A DNA stretch of 64,000 nt from Pseudomonas sp. PDNC002 (lineage in GTDB: Bacteria; Pseudomonadota; Gammaproteobacteria; Pseudomonadales; Pseudomonadaceae), in the NCBI RefSeq assembly GCF_016919445.1, contig NZ_CP070356.1:2946001-3010000 (forward strand), in the 5' to 3' direction. Shown piece by piece: positions 41,715 through 50,370 of the stretch. The notes beneath the pieces were generated by a model. It saw only the letters and a program-made list of their open reading frames with translations. It was not told the DNA's origin and searched no databases. Each line of letters begins with the position of its first letter. Within the stretch, counting starts at the first letter, position 1. The translations under genes and the position numbers were made by a program.

Positions 41715-42278
41715 ATGACCTCAGGCAGACTGATTTATCTGATGGGCCCTTCCGGGGCCGGCAAGGACAGCGTCCTGCAGGCCGCCAGCGTGCCCCTGGC
41801 GGCGCGGGACTGCCGGATCGTACAGCGTGTGATAACCCGTTCCGCCGAAGCGCGCGGTGAGTCCGCGCATTCGGTGAGCATCGAGGCGTTCGCCGAGATG
41901 GAGCGCAACGGCGCCTTTGCCATGAGTTGGCGCGCCAACGGCCTGCACTACGGTATCCCACGTGAGATCGATGACTGGCTGCGCGCCGGCCATGACGTGC
42001 TGGTCAATGGCTCGCGCAAGTATCTCGCCGAGGCACGGCGCCGTTATCCGCAGCTGATCGCGGTGCTGCTGCGCGTCGAGCCCGAGATCCTGCGGCAGCG
42101 CCTGCTCAAGCGCGGACGCGAGACATTGCCGGAGATCGAGGCGCGGCTGGCGCGCAATGCGCATTTCGCCGATGGCTTGCCCGGACCGCTGTTCGAGCTG
42201 GACAACTCGGTTTCCCTCGATGTCACCGTTGGCCGCCTTCTCGACCTGCTCGACCCTCCGGACGCCGAAGCGGGCTGA
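41715..42278 (+). CDS. phnN: Ribose 1,5-bisphosphate phosphokinase PhnN
   Basis: The 187-residue P-loop kinase of the guanylate-kinase fold has its P-loop GPSGAGKDS at residues 11-19, with the PhnN-typical RVITRSAEARGESAHSVS and FAMSWRANGLHYGIPREID. It makes PRPP from ribose 1,5-bisphosphate in the C-P lyase pathway. The ATG at 41715 is preceded by GAGAG; an ATG ten codons upstream is less likely. No other C-P lyase gene is in the window, so it is an orphan here. Confidence 0.9.
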   Translation: MTSGRLIYLMGPSGAGKDSVLQAASVPLAARDCRIVQRVITRSAEARGESAHSVSIEAFAEMERNGAFAMSWRANGLHYGIPREIDDWLRAGHDVLVNGSRKYLAEARRRYPQLIAVLLRVEPEILRQRLLKRGRETLPEIEARLARNAHFADGLPGPLFELDNSVSLDVTVGRLLDLLDPPDAEAG

Positions 42279-42281
42279 GCC

Positions 42282-42758
42282 TCAGTCCAGCGTCAGCGAC
42301 AGGCTGACGCCATGGGGTGCGAAGCCCATGGCGGAGTAGAAACGATGGGCCATCTCGCGGTCCTGATGGCTGGATAGCGCCAGCTTGTAGCACTTCCAGT
42401 CCCGAGCCCATTCCACCGCCCGACCGATCAGGGCCTGGCCGATGCCTTGGCCGCGAGCGCGGCTGTCCACCACCATGTCCTCCAGGATCGCCGAGCGGGC
42501 GAAATCGTGGGCGATGTGCTCGATCAGATGGAGCGTGCAGGTACCCAGCAAGGCGCCGTCGCGCTCGGCCACCAGGGTGACCCGCGAGTGCTGCGGATTG
42601 CCCAGGGCGAGGGCGAGCAATGCGGTGTCAGGAAGCGGGTCGTGGATTCCCAGCTGTCGTAGCAAGGGAGCCAGCGCCTGCGCGTCTTGCGCGGTCGCGA
42701 CGCGTACATCGAACGTGGCGAAGGGTGAATCGGGCAGGGCGCCGCTGTCTGTCGTCAT
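42282..42758 (-). CDS. GNAT-family N-acetyltransferase
   Basis: The 158-residue protein shows acetyl-CoA binding motif A (LEDMVVDSRARGQGIGQALIGRAVEWARD) with R/Q-x-x-G-x-G/A, and YKLALSSHQDREMAHRFYSAMGF as motif B. It faces phnN with a gap of only 3 bases between stops. Substrate unknown. Confidence 0.86.
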   Translation of the reverse strand: MTTDSGALPDSPFATFDVRVATAQDAQALAPLLRQLGIHDPLPDTALLALALGNPQHSRVTLVAERDGALLGTCTLHLIEHIAHDFARSAILEDMVVDSRARGQGIGQALIGRAVEWARDWKCYKLALSSHQDREMAHRFYSAMGFAPHGVSLSLTLD

Positions 42759-42850
42759 GATCTTTCTCCCACTGGCGCTGAAATTATGGACGGTGGCCGT
42801 GGCAGCGGCATGACAAATCGCTTGTCGGTGGTTAACATGCCGACCCGATT

Positions 42851-42927
42851 GTCCCGGTAGCTCAATTGGATAGAGCGTCCCCCTCCTAAGGGGAAGGTTG
42901 GAGGTTCGACCCCTCTCCGGGACACCA
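42851..42927 (+). tRNA. tRNA-Arg (anticodon CCT)
   Basis: 77 bases: acceptor GTCCCGG pairs with CCGGGAC, anticodon stem TCCCC/GGGGA with loop CTCCTAA (CCT at 42885-42887), encoded CCA. It reads AGG codons, which are rare in this genome. Confidence 0.97.
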
Positions 42928-42934
42928 GCACGCC

Positions 42935-42960
42935 AAGGCCCGCATCTGCGGGCCTTTTTC
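42935..42960 (+). terminator. Terminator of tRNA-Arg(CCT)
   Basis: AAGGCCCGC / GCGGGCCTT stem with tetraloop ATCT and a T-run; it may also end the convergent diguanylate cyclase operon. Confidence 0.9.
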
Positions 42961-42986
42961 GTTTCCGGGCCTACGCCAGGGATGCA

Positions 42987-44054
42987 TCAAGGTGAATAGG
43001 TCACGCGGTTGCGGCCGTTGTGCTTGGCGTTGTAGAGCGCCTGGTCCGCCTTGATCAGTGCCTGGCTGAGGTTACCGTCGGCGGTGAGGTGGGCAAGGCC
43101 CAGGCTGATGGTGACGCTGGGCTTGCCGGGCAGGTCCGCGGTGACACTGCGCAATTGTTCCACCCGCGCCTGGACGTCTTCGACGCTGATGCCCCAGAGG
43201 TACAGGCCGAACTCTTCGCCGCCCAGCCGGGCGAACTCGAAATCCTGCATTTCGCGCTTGATGGTTTGCGCCACGCGGGTCAGCACCTCGTCGCCGACAT
43301 CGTGCCCGTAGGTGTCGTTGACTCGCTTGAAGTGGTCGATGTCGATCATCACCAGGTAGCGCTGTTCGCCGTCGCCCGCCAGGCGCTGGCCAACGCGGGT
43401 CATGAAGGAGCGGCGATTGGGAATGCCGGTGAGTGCGTCGAGGTAGGCCTGGTCCAGCAGCAGGCGGGCCATGGCGTAGTTGTACAGCTTGGCCTTGCTC
43501 AGATGATTGAAGATGTAGATCGACAGCGCGCTGATGAACAGCGGATAGCAGATCAGCATGCTACGGCGCGCGTCGAATTCCGGCACGTCGCCCAGCAGCG
43601 GATTGAGGAAGATCCAGGTAATCACCAGCACCGAGTAGAAGGCGGTGTTGTTCAGTGGCATCGCCGTGGCGCTGTACAGCACGGTGGCGGCGGCGATCAC
43701 CAGCCAGGCCTGGCGGATGGCCTCGGGAACGCCATCGATGACCAGCCGGGCGCCGAGGCTGAAGGTGAGGACGAAGGCCAGGTTCAGCCAGTAGAAGTGC
43801 ACCGCCTTGCGCACGAAGGTAGTGACGATGGTGATCAGGAAGAACACGCCGAGGAAGGCCACTGATTTCCAGGTGAAGCCCTGGTCGGCCTGGAAGCTGA
43901 CGATCAGGTCGAACAGTAGCCAGATGGCGATGCTGACGCCGAATACCAGCAGGCTGAAGCCGTGGAGCCGCTCGAAGTCGTGCTGGAGGAATTCGGCCTT
44001 GATCCCGGCCGGCACGCTTTGCTTGAGTACTTCGGATTCAATGGTCTTGAACAT
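42987..44054 (-). CDS. Membrane-bound diguanylate cyclase (GGDEF)
   Basis: The 355-residue protein has about six hydrophobic segments over residues 30-195, forming an integral sensor region, and a GGDEF domain over about 200-355. The active-site loop is GGEEF (residues 278-282), with DALTGIPNRR and DIDHFKRVNDTYGHDVGDEVL upstream, so it should make c-di-GMP. The inhibitory RxxD site normally found five residues before GGEEF is not present, which suggests weak product inhibition. ATG 44054 gives MFKTIESEV; a longer frame has no support. It lies 96 bases after the DUF4434 gene, in the same direction as wecB-nfrB-nfrA, so it may feed c-di-GMP to NfrB. Confidence 0.9.
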   Translation of the reverse strand: MFKTIESEVLKQSVPAGIKAEFLQHDFERLHGFSLLVFGVSIAIWLLFDLIVSFQADQGFTWKSVAFLGVFFLITIVTTFVRKAVHFYWLNLAFVLTFSLGARLVIDGVPEAIRQAWLVIAAATVLYSATAMPLNNTAFYSVLVITWIFLNPLLGDVPEFDARRSMLICYPLFISALSIYIFNHLSKAKLYNYAMARLLLDQAYLDALTGIPNRRSFMTRVGQRLAGDGEQRYLVMIDIDHFKRVNDTYGHDVGDEVLTRVAQTIKREMQDFEFARLGGEEFGLYLWGISVEDVQARVEQLRSVTADLPGKPSVTISLGLAHLTADGNLSQALIKADQALYNAKHNGRNRVTYSP

Positions 44055-44150
44055 CAATCGCCCTGTGCGAGTGTGGGATCGCTCGCGCGAGAATAGCCGA
44101 ACTGGAGGCGCCCCGCGCAAGCGGGCAGGGCGCTTCGAGCAGCGGTTGTT

Positions 44151-45014
44151 TCAGGGCGCTGCGTGGGCTCGCTGGTTGTCCAGCAGGGCCTTGCCCCAGG
44201 GCCGGTAACGCACCTCGAATACTGCGCTGGCGTGGCAGCCGGTGGAGGTTGCCGAAGGCGTCGCGGGTTCGGCCTGGAACGGCTGCCCGGCGGCGCTGGT
44301 CTGGCGGAAAGCTTCGCGGACGATGCCGACCGAACAGGGCAGGGCAGCGGCATAGGCCTGGCGCACGCGCTCGGGCAGGGCGCCGGTGCCGGCACCGTCC
44401 TGCCACCAGACCTGGATGCCCAGCCCGGCGATCTGCCCCAGCCAGTTGCCGTAAACCTGCGGCGCCAGCTTGCCACCGGAGAACGCGCTCAGTTGCAGCG
44501 GTGCGTTCAGCTTGCCGGCGAAATCCTTGAGCTGGCGTTGCAGGGCCTGGCGACGTTCGACGCCCTGGAAGTGCCAGTCGTCCAGTTCCATCGGCAGGTA
44601 CCAGGCGGTGACCGGCAGCTTCCACTGCTCGCTCACCTGCCGTTGCTGCGCCAGGGAGCGCCCGAGCTGGTGCTGCCAGTAGGCTTCCAGGCCGGGGGTG
44701 TCCAGTTCGCTCTGGCGCTGGTAGTAGGCCGAGTCCATGTACAGGCCGAGCACCAATTGCAGGCCATTGTCGTGGGCGCTTGTCAGGGCGCGCGCGAGCC
44801 AGCCGTCGGCGCCGCCGAAGTCGGAGTCGCCATATACCGTCCATTGCACGATCAGGGTCTTCGCGCCCTGGGCTGCACTGGTGCGCCAGATCTGCTGCCA
44901 TTGAGCCTCGCTCAGCGAGGCGTCGACGTTCAGCGGCTGGTAGAACAGGCGATCGTCTGCCTGGACCGTGAGCGTGGAGAGCAACAGCGTGAGGGTGAGC
45001 AACAGGCGGCGCAT
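44151..45014 (-). CDS. Periplasmic DUF4434-family protein (YbcH-like)
   Basis: The 287-residue protein has a signal peptide (MRRLLLTLTLLLSTLTVQA) and a DUF4434 domain. The pattern YQPLNVDASLSEAQW, then TLIVQWTVYGDSDFGG, LVLGLYMDSAYYQ and AWYLPMELDDWHF suggests a TIM-barrel fold like that of glycoside hydrolases. E. coli has YbcH in the same position after nfrB-nfrA. Its start overlaps the nfrA stop by one base (TGATG), so it is translationally coupled. It may trim or modify the secreted glycan; this is inference. Confidence 0.75.
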   Translation of the reverse strand: MRRLLLTLTLLLSTLTVQADDRLFYQPLNVDASLSEAQWQQIWRTSAAQGAKTLIVQWTVYGDSDFGGADGWLARALTSAHDNGLQLVLGLYMDSAYYQRQSELDTPGLEAYWQHQLGRSLAQQRQVSEQWKLPVTAWYLPMELDDWHFQGVERRQALQRQLKDFAGKLNAPLQLSAFSGGKLAPQVYGNWLGQIAGLGIQVWWQDGAGTGALPERVRQAYAAALPCSVGIVREAFRQTSAAGQPFQAEPATPSATSTGCHASAVFEVRYRPWGKALLDNQRAHAAP

Positions 45015-48000
45015 CAGAAGTTCACCTCGAGTCCCACCAGCCAGCCATTGGCTTTTTCATAGAGATTGCCCGCCATGCCCAACTGGTACTCGGTGCGCAC
45101 GGTGACGTGGGCGCGGTAGGCGTTGTAGCGGTCCTCGCCGTACCAGTATTGCCAGCGCAGACCGACGCCGCTGCGCAGGTCCTGGCGCCAGTCGTTGCTC
45201 GGGTCCTGGGTGGAGAGCTCGGCGAAGCCGTAGGGCATGATGGTTTGCGGTGAGTCCACGGGCAGCTTCCAGGCATGACCCTGCTGATAGCGCGAGACCC
45301 ACTGGTGATCGCCGGCATGGGTCCACCACGCGAAGTCGGTATAGAGGAAGCGCTCGTCCCAGTCGCTTTCATCGACGCGCCAATCGTTGCGGTACTCGCC
45401 CTGGTCGAGGACGGACGCCGTGGCGCGCAGCAGGAAGTCGGTGGAGGTCTGGCCGTACTTGTCCCGCTGGCGGGCGTAGCGCTCGAACTTCTCCGGCGTG
45501 CCGATCTCGTGCCAGCGCAGTCCTTCGAAGGCGTCTTCCGGATCGCCGTCGTCCTTCACCGTGTTCTGTTTGTACAGCTCGCTGTAGAGGTTGAGGTTGT
45601 AGTCGCCGAACGGCTTGTAGCGCAGGCCGAAGCCGGCGGCGAGGGTCTGGGTGTAGTTCTTGCGCCCTTCGTTGCCGGCAATGGCGCGGCCATACACTGA
45701 GAGTGTGCTGCCGTTGCGGGTCGGTTCCTCGCCCAGGGCGTGGTCCCAGATGAAGGTCTGCAGGTTCTGCGATTGCGCACGGCGTTTGTTGCCGACCTTG
45801 TTTTCGCCGATGGGGACCGCCACCGTGGTGACGCCCGCCGGCGACCAGGTGCTGGCGATGGTCAGGTTGTCGCGCTGCGACAGCACCTGGTGCGCGCGGC
45901 GCTGGCGGTAGCGGCGGGCTTCGAGGCTGCCGTATTCGTCGTCGGCGGCTATCGGGTCCTGTTCCAGGTCGATCACCCGGCGCAGCTCGCGGCGGGCGGC
46001 GAAGCTGTCCTCGGCTTCGTCGTAGCGCCAGGCGAGGGTCTCGCCGAGGCGGAAGTCCTCGGGGTAGTCGCGGGTCGCTCGCTCCAGATAGGGGATCGAG
46101 GTACGGCGCTCCTCTGGCGTGTCGGTACCGGCCAGGCGCATGCCGTAGTCGGCACGGAAGCGCGGGTTGTCCGGTTCGCGGCGTACCGCCTCGGCGAGCC
46201 AGAGCTTGCTCTGCTGTTTGTCGCCGGCCTTCTGTGCGCTACCGGCGGCGTTGTAGAAATGCTGGGCGTTTGGCTCGTGCTGCAGCGCCTCGCGATGCCG
46301 CGTCAGGGCCTCGGGATAATCGCCGCGAGCGTCGGCGATAGTGGCGCCGAGGGCCCAGTCGTCCGCGCTGCCTTTCTTCGACTGCTGCCAGAAGCGCTCG
46401 GCGGCGGCGTTGTCACCGGTGACCAGCGCAGCGCGGCTGGCGGTCAGGCGGGCGTTGTCGTTGAGGTCGCCGGCCGGCAGCGCCTTGAAGATGCGCAGGG
46501 CGCCTGCCGGATCGCCCGCGGCTTCCAGTGCATAGGCCAGCGGTAGTTGGCTTTGCTTGTCGCCGTGGGCGATGGCGGCCTGGTAGTACACCACGGCTTC
46601 ACCGGGACGCGCCGGCATGGCGCAACGGCCCAGGGCGCGCAGCTCGCCGGGCGTGTTGGAATCCGGGCTCAGGTAGCGTTGCAGGGCATCGCAGCGCCCG
46701 GCCTCGGCCAAGCGTCCGAGCAGATAGCCGCGCGAGACCGGATCGGCCTTGGGCAGCAATGCTTCGATGCGTGCCACGTCCAGCGGTGTGTCGCTGCGTG
46801 CGTGAATGCCGGCCAGGCGTTGCAGCAGCGTGGGCGGCAGGTTGCCGCCACGGCGGTCGTAGGCGTTCTCCAGCAGTTGTCGCGCGTGCTCGGTTCGTCC
46901 GGCATTGAGGGCGAGGTAGCTGGCCTGATCGAGTGCCTTGGTATCGCCGGTCTGGCGGTAGCGTTGCTCCCAAAGCGCCGCCGCCTCGCCGGTGCGGCCG
47001 CGCGCTTGCAGGAGTTCGGCGCGCTGGCGTGTGGTGTCGGGAGTCTGTGGCTGGCGCGACAGCCACGCCAGGGCGAGGTCGGTGCGTCCCTGCTTTTGCC
47101 AGGCCTCCACCAATCGCGCGCGCCGTGCGCTGTCCCAGGGCTCGGGCAATGAGGTGTTTTCCAGCAGGTCGGTGGCGTTCAGGCGCTGGGCCAGGACCAG
47201 CCAGGTCTGTGGGTCTTCCTGGGGGTGGCACTGGCGCAGCTTCTGCAGGGCGGCCTGCTGATCATGACGCGACAGCCACTCGCTGGTTTCCAGGCAGGGG
47301 CGCTTCAGGTGGTCGCTCAGTTCGCTTACCAGAGGGGCGTCATTGCTGTCGCGGGCCAGCTCCAGTAGCTGCGCCTGACGCTTCGGATCGCGGCGATCCT
47401 GTTCCGGCAGGGCGAGCAACCAGCGCTTGGCGACTTCGGTCTGGCCGACGGCGATAGCGCGGTCGATGATGGCGAAGCGAGCCTGCTGCGCGGCGTCGGC
47501 AGTGGGCGCCTGTTCGATGAGCTGTTGCAGCGGCCGCTCTTCCAGGCGCTGGGCGTACGCGTTGGACAGCCGGCGCCAGTCGTCCGCGCCGAGCTGGTGG
47601 CTGGCGGCCAGGGGCGCCAGCTGGGCGATGGTGGTGTCCCAGTCGCGCAGCTGCTCGGCCCAATTGGCGCGGGCTTCACGCAGCACGCGGCCGTCGTTGC
47701 CTGGCGGCAGGGTGCCGAGCCATTCCAGCGCCTTGGCCGCGCCCTGGGTCTGGCCGAGCTTGAGGCTATAGGCCTGCCACAGGCGCACGCGCTCGTTGGC
47801 GTTGCCGGTATGGGCCAGCCACTGGTTGACCTGGGCTTCGGGTGGCGGGCCGTTCTCGATCATGTCCAGGCGCAGTTCGGTCAGTGCCTGCTCGCCGGCT
47901 TCGGTGCCGGCCAGTGCCTGAGCTTCCTTTTCGGCGTCGGCGTAGCGCTGCTGCTTGGCCAGGGCCTGCACCAGCAACCCGCGAGCCTCCCCGTTGTTCG

Positions 48001-48199
48001 GCACACGCTGCAGCAGGTGGCGCATCAGGCGTTCGACTTCTACCCAGTTGTTCTTCTTCGCTTCCTTGTAGCCCCGGTCAAGGTAGGGAAAGCTGCGGAA
48101 GCGCTGGAATTCGGTGAGCTGGTCGTCGGCGGCGTGCGCCAAAGGGCTGGCGGCCGCCGCCAGGATCAGGCCGTAGAGAAGGGTTTGTTGCAATTTCAC
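45014..48199 (-). CDS. nfrA: NfrA-like outer-membrane polysaccharide export protein with TPR repeats
   Basis: The 1061-residue protein (E. coli NfrA about 990) has a signal peptide (1-23), a long periplasmic TPR-type helical solenoid over about residues 30-760, and a C-terminal beta-barrel NfrA_C region (from about 810: YGRAIAGNEGRKNYTQTLAAGFGLRYKP). It ends in NWLVGLEVNF-like sequence with terminal Phe, as expected of a BAM-assembled barrel. In E. coli NfrA is the phage N4 receptor component and the presumed exporter of the NfrB glycan. The start overlaps nfrB by 4 bases. The architecture parallels BcsC, PgaA and AlgK/AlgE. Confidence 0.88.
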   Translation of the reverse strand: MKLQQTLLYGLILAAAASPLAHAADDQLTEFQRFRSFPYLDRGYKEAKKNNWVEVERLMRHLLQRVPNNGEARGLLVQALAKQQRYADAEKEAQALAGTEAGEQALTELRLDMIENGPPPEAQVNQWLAHTGNANERVRLWQAYSLKLGQTQGAAKALEWLGTLPPGNDGRVLREARANWAEQLRDWDTTIAQLAPLAASHQLGADDWRRLSNAYAQRLEERPLQQLIEQAPTADAAQQARFAIIDRAIAVGQTEVAKRWLLALPEQDRRDPKRQAQLLELARDSNDAPLVSELSDHLKRPCLETSEWLSRHDQQAALQKLRQCHPQEDPQTWLVLAQRLNATDLLENTSLPEPWDSARRARLVEAWQKQGRTDLALAWLSRQPQTPDTTRQRAELLQARGRTGEAAALWEQRYRQTGDTKALDQASYLALNAGRTEHARQLLENAYDRRGGNLPPTLLQRLAGIHARSDTPLDVARIEALLPKADPVSRGYLLGRLAEAGRCDALQRYLSPDSNTPGELRALGRCAMPARPGEAVVYYQAAIAHGDKQSQLPLAYALEAAGDPAGALRIFKALPAGDLNDNARLTASRAALVTGDNAAAERFWQQSKKGSADDWALGATIADARGDYPEALTRHREALQHEPNAQHFYNAAGSAQKAGDKQQSKLWLAEAVRREPDNPRFRADYGMRLAGTDTPEERRTSIPYLERATRDYPEDFRLGETLAWRYDEAEDSFAARRELRRVIDLEQDPIAADDEYGSLEARRYRQRRAHQVLSQRDNLTIASTWSPAGVTTVAVPIGENKVGNKRRAQSQNLQTFIWDHALGEEPTRNGSTLSVYGRAIAGNEGRKNYTQTLAAGFGLRYKPFGDYNLNLYSELYKQNTVKDDGDPEDAFEGLRWHEIGTPEKFERYARQRDKYGQTSTDFLLRATASVLDQGEYRNDWRVDESDWDERFLYTDFAWWTHAGDHQWVSRYQQGHAWKLPVDSPQTIMPYGFAELSTQDPSNDWRQDLRSGVGLRWQYWYGEDRYNAYRAHVTVRTEYQLGMAGNLYEKANGWLVGLEVNF

Positions 48200-50370
48200 G
48201 CGGCCTCCCGGGCGATGCGATAGGCCTCGTGCTGCTCGCCGGCCTGTTCGAGCAGGGCTTCGTCGAGTACCTGCTGGGTGATGATGCCGCGCTTGATCAG
48301 GTGCTCGCCGAGCGAGTCCTGCTCGGGATCGAAGTCGATCAGGGCCTGGTTGAACAGGCTCGGCGGCACCATGCCGCGTACCTGCAGCAGCGTGCCGAAC
48401 AGCACCAGGTGGCTGCAGACTCGCTCCATCAGCGCCTCATTGCTCTGGCGTTGCCGCAGCACCTCGAGGATGGTGCGGGTTTCCTCGCTCTGGTGCCGGC
48501 CACCGTACCAATGGCGCAGGCCCAGGGTGACGCGGCCTTGCGGCGCGAGCTGGCCGCGCACGGGGCGCTTGAGCTGGCGGCTGATGGCGCCGATGGAGAC
48601 CTGGCTGATCTGCTGTTCGCTGGCCAGGACCAGGGTGTCGCCTTCCACGGCCACCGGCAGTACGGCGTAGCGCAGCGCCAGCTTGCGTGGCAGCGCTTCG
48701 ATCAGCTTCGGATCGAGGGTGAAGGGATTGAGCGGCGCCCATGCCTCGCCCAGTTCCTCGGCCAGGGCTTCCACCAATTGCGTGCTGGTGATCAGCTCGC
48801 GCAGCAGCAGTTCGCGGCCCAGGCGCCGGCGAACCGGGCTGGTGAGTGCCGATTGCAGTTGCTCCTCGGTGATCAGGCCCTTTTCCTTGAGGCGCTGGCC
48901 CAGCGGCGTGCGCTGCGGGCCGGCGAGGGCGGGGAATTCGTGGGTGGTCTTGTCCCACGCCACGCGGCGCGAATCGCCCATCTCCATCACCTGCCTGAGC
49001 GCGCGCAGGTTGGCGAAGAAGTTGACGAAGTTGCTCCACATCATCCGCGGCGCCGACAGCAGCCCTTCGAAGATGCCGTAGAAGCGAGTGACGAACCAGA
49101 AGCGCTGGAACAGCCGGTTGAGCAGCATCAGGCCGTTGAGGAACAGCAGCACCACCAGCAGCTGGCTGCCTTCGAGGATCGAGGGGAAGCGCCAGGCATT
49201 GGGCGACAGGGTGGTGATCAGCCACATGGTGATCAGCACCAGGAACAGCAGGTTGACCAGGAAGCTCAGCAGGTAGGCGATCAGCCCCCGGCGGTCGCGC
49301 CAGAGGAAGTAGTTGAGCATGCCCTTGCGGCTCCAACCCAGGTTGCGCGTGCCCTGGAAGACGATCCCGGTGATCCACCGGGACTTCTGCCGGATCGCGT
49401 GCTGCCAGGTGCGCGGGAAGTGTTCGCGCACGCAGATGACCTGCGAGAAGCGCCGGTCCATGCCTACCACCCAATCGGCTTTCAGCGCGAGCTGCGGATC
49501 GGTGATCGAGTAGCGGGCGAAGATGCACTTCATGCCCTTCTGCTTGAGGCGGAAACCGATGTCGTAGTCCTCAGTGAGACTCTGCACATCGAAGGCGATG
49601 CCGTCGCCGTCTTCCAGCAGCGCGGCGATGGCGCGGCGGCTGAAGCAGGTGCCGACGCCGGCGCTGGGCACCTGGCCGGTCAGCGCCTCGCGCACCGGCA
49701 CGTCCTTGCCGTGGTTCTCGGCGAACTCGTCGACATAGTGGCCGGCGGTGAAGCCGGTCCATTCCGGGGCGTAGGGGTAGACCGGAATCTGGATCAGGTC
49801 CTTGGCCGGCAGCAGGTAGTTGAACAGGCGCAGCTCCAGCGGCGAGATGACGTCCTCGGCGTCGTGCAGGATGAAGCCGGAGAATTCGATCTTCGCGTCG
49901 GCCTCGAAGCGCAGGATGGCGTCGATGATGTTGTTCAGGCAGTCGGCCTTGCTGGTCGGGCCGGGGCGCGCGCAGACCACCTTGTGCACGTTGGGGTAGT
50001 GCAGGCAGACGGCGTCCACGTCCGCCTGGGTCTGCGGATCGTTGGGATAGGTACCGACGAAGATCTGGTAGTTCTCGTAATCCAGCGTGGACGCGGCCAG
50101 GCGCGCCATCTCGCCCACCACGCCGACTTCGTTCCAGGCCGGCACCATGATCGCCAGCGGCTTTTCCGGGGCGGCGAAGAGGCGCTCCTCGTCTGCCCGG
50201 TCGAAGCGGCTGTAGATGCGGAAGCGCCGGACCAGCACGCGGCCCCAGTACACCAGGTCGATGAACAGGTCATCCAGGCCGAGCAGGAACATCAGCGCGG
50301 CCAGGATGATGGCCAGGTACTTCAGGGCGAACAGGACGTAGGTGACGATATCGATCAGTTCGAGGCTCAT
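48196..50370 (-). CDS. nfrB: NfrB-like c-di-GMP-responsive family 2 glycosyltransferase
   Basis: The 724-residue inner-membrane enzyme begins with a hydrophobic stretch (about 8-35) followed by a GT2 domain with the processive-synthase residues: PAWNE, DAED at 170-173, TED at 266-268 and QKSRW at 328-332. Four more membrane segments lie between about 350 and 440. The C-terminal part is an MshEN/T2SSE_N-type c-di-GMP-binding region with LGxxL motifs at Leu490, Leu517 and Leu687. E. coli NfrB polymerises a ManNAc-containing glycan when bound to c-di-GMP. It overlaps wecB and nfrA by 4 bases each. Confidence 0.9.
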   Translation of the reverse strand: MSLELIDIVTYVLFALKYLAIILAALMFLLGLDDLFIDLVYWGRVLVRRFRIYSRFDRADEERLFAAPEKPLAIMVPAWNEVGVVGEMARLAASTLDYENYQIFVGTYPNDPQTQADVDAVCLHYPNVHKVVCARPGPTSKADCLNNIIDAILRFEADAKIEFSGFILHDAEDVISPLELRLFNYLLPAKDLIQIPVYPYAPEWTGFTAGHYVDEFAENHGKDVPVREALTGQVPSAGVGTCFSRRAIAALLEDGDGIAFDVQSLTEDYDIGFRLKQKGMKCIFARYSITDPQLALKADWVVGMDRRFSQVICVREHFPRTWQHAIRQKSRWITGIVFQGTRNLGWSRKGMLNYFLWRDRRGLIAYLLSFLVNLLFLVLITMWLITTLSPNAWRFPSILEGSQLLVVLLFLNGLMLLNRLFQRFWFVTRFYGIFEGLLSAPRMMWSNFVNFFANLRALRQVMEMGDSRRVAWDKTTHEFPALAGPQRTPLGQRLKEKGLITEEQLQSALTSPVRRRLGRELLLRELITSTQLVEALAEELGEAWAPLNPFTLDPKLIEALPRKLALRYAVLPVAVEGDTLVLASEQQISQVSIGAISRQLKRPVRGQLAPQGRVTLGLRHWYGGRHQSEETRTILEVLRQRQSNEALMERVCSHLVLFGTLLQVRGMVPPSLFNQALIDFDPEQDSLGEHLIKRGIITQQVLDEALLEQAGEQHEAYRIAREAA

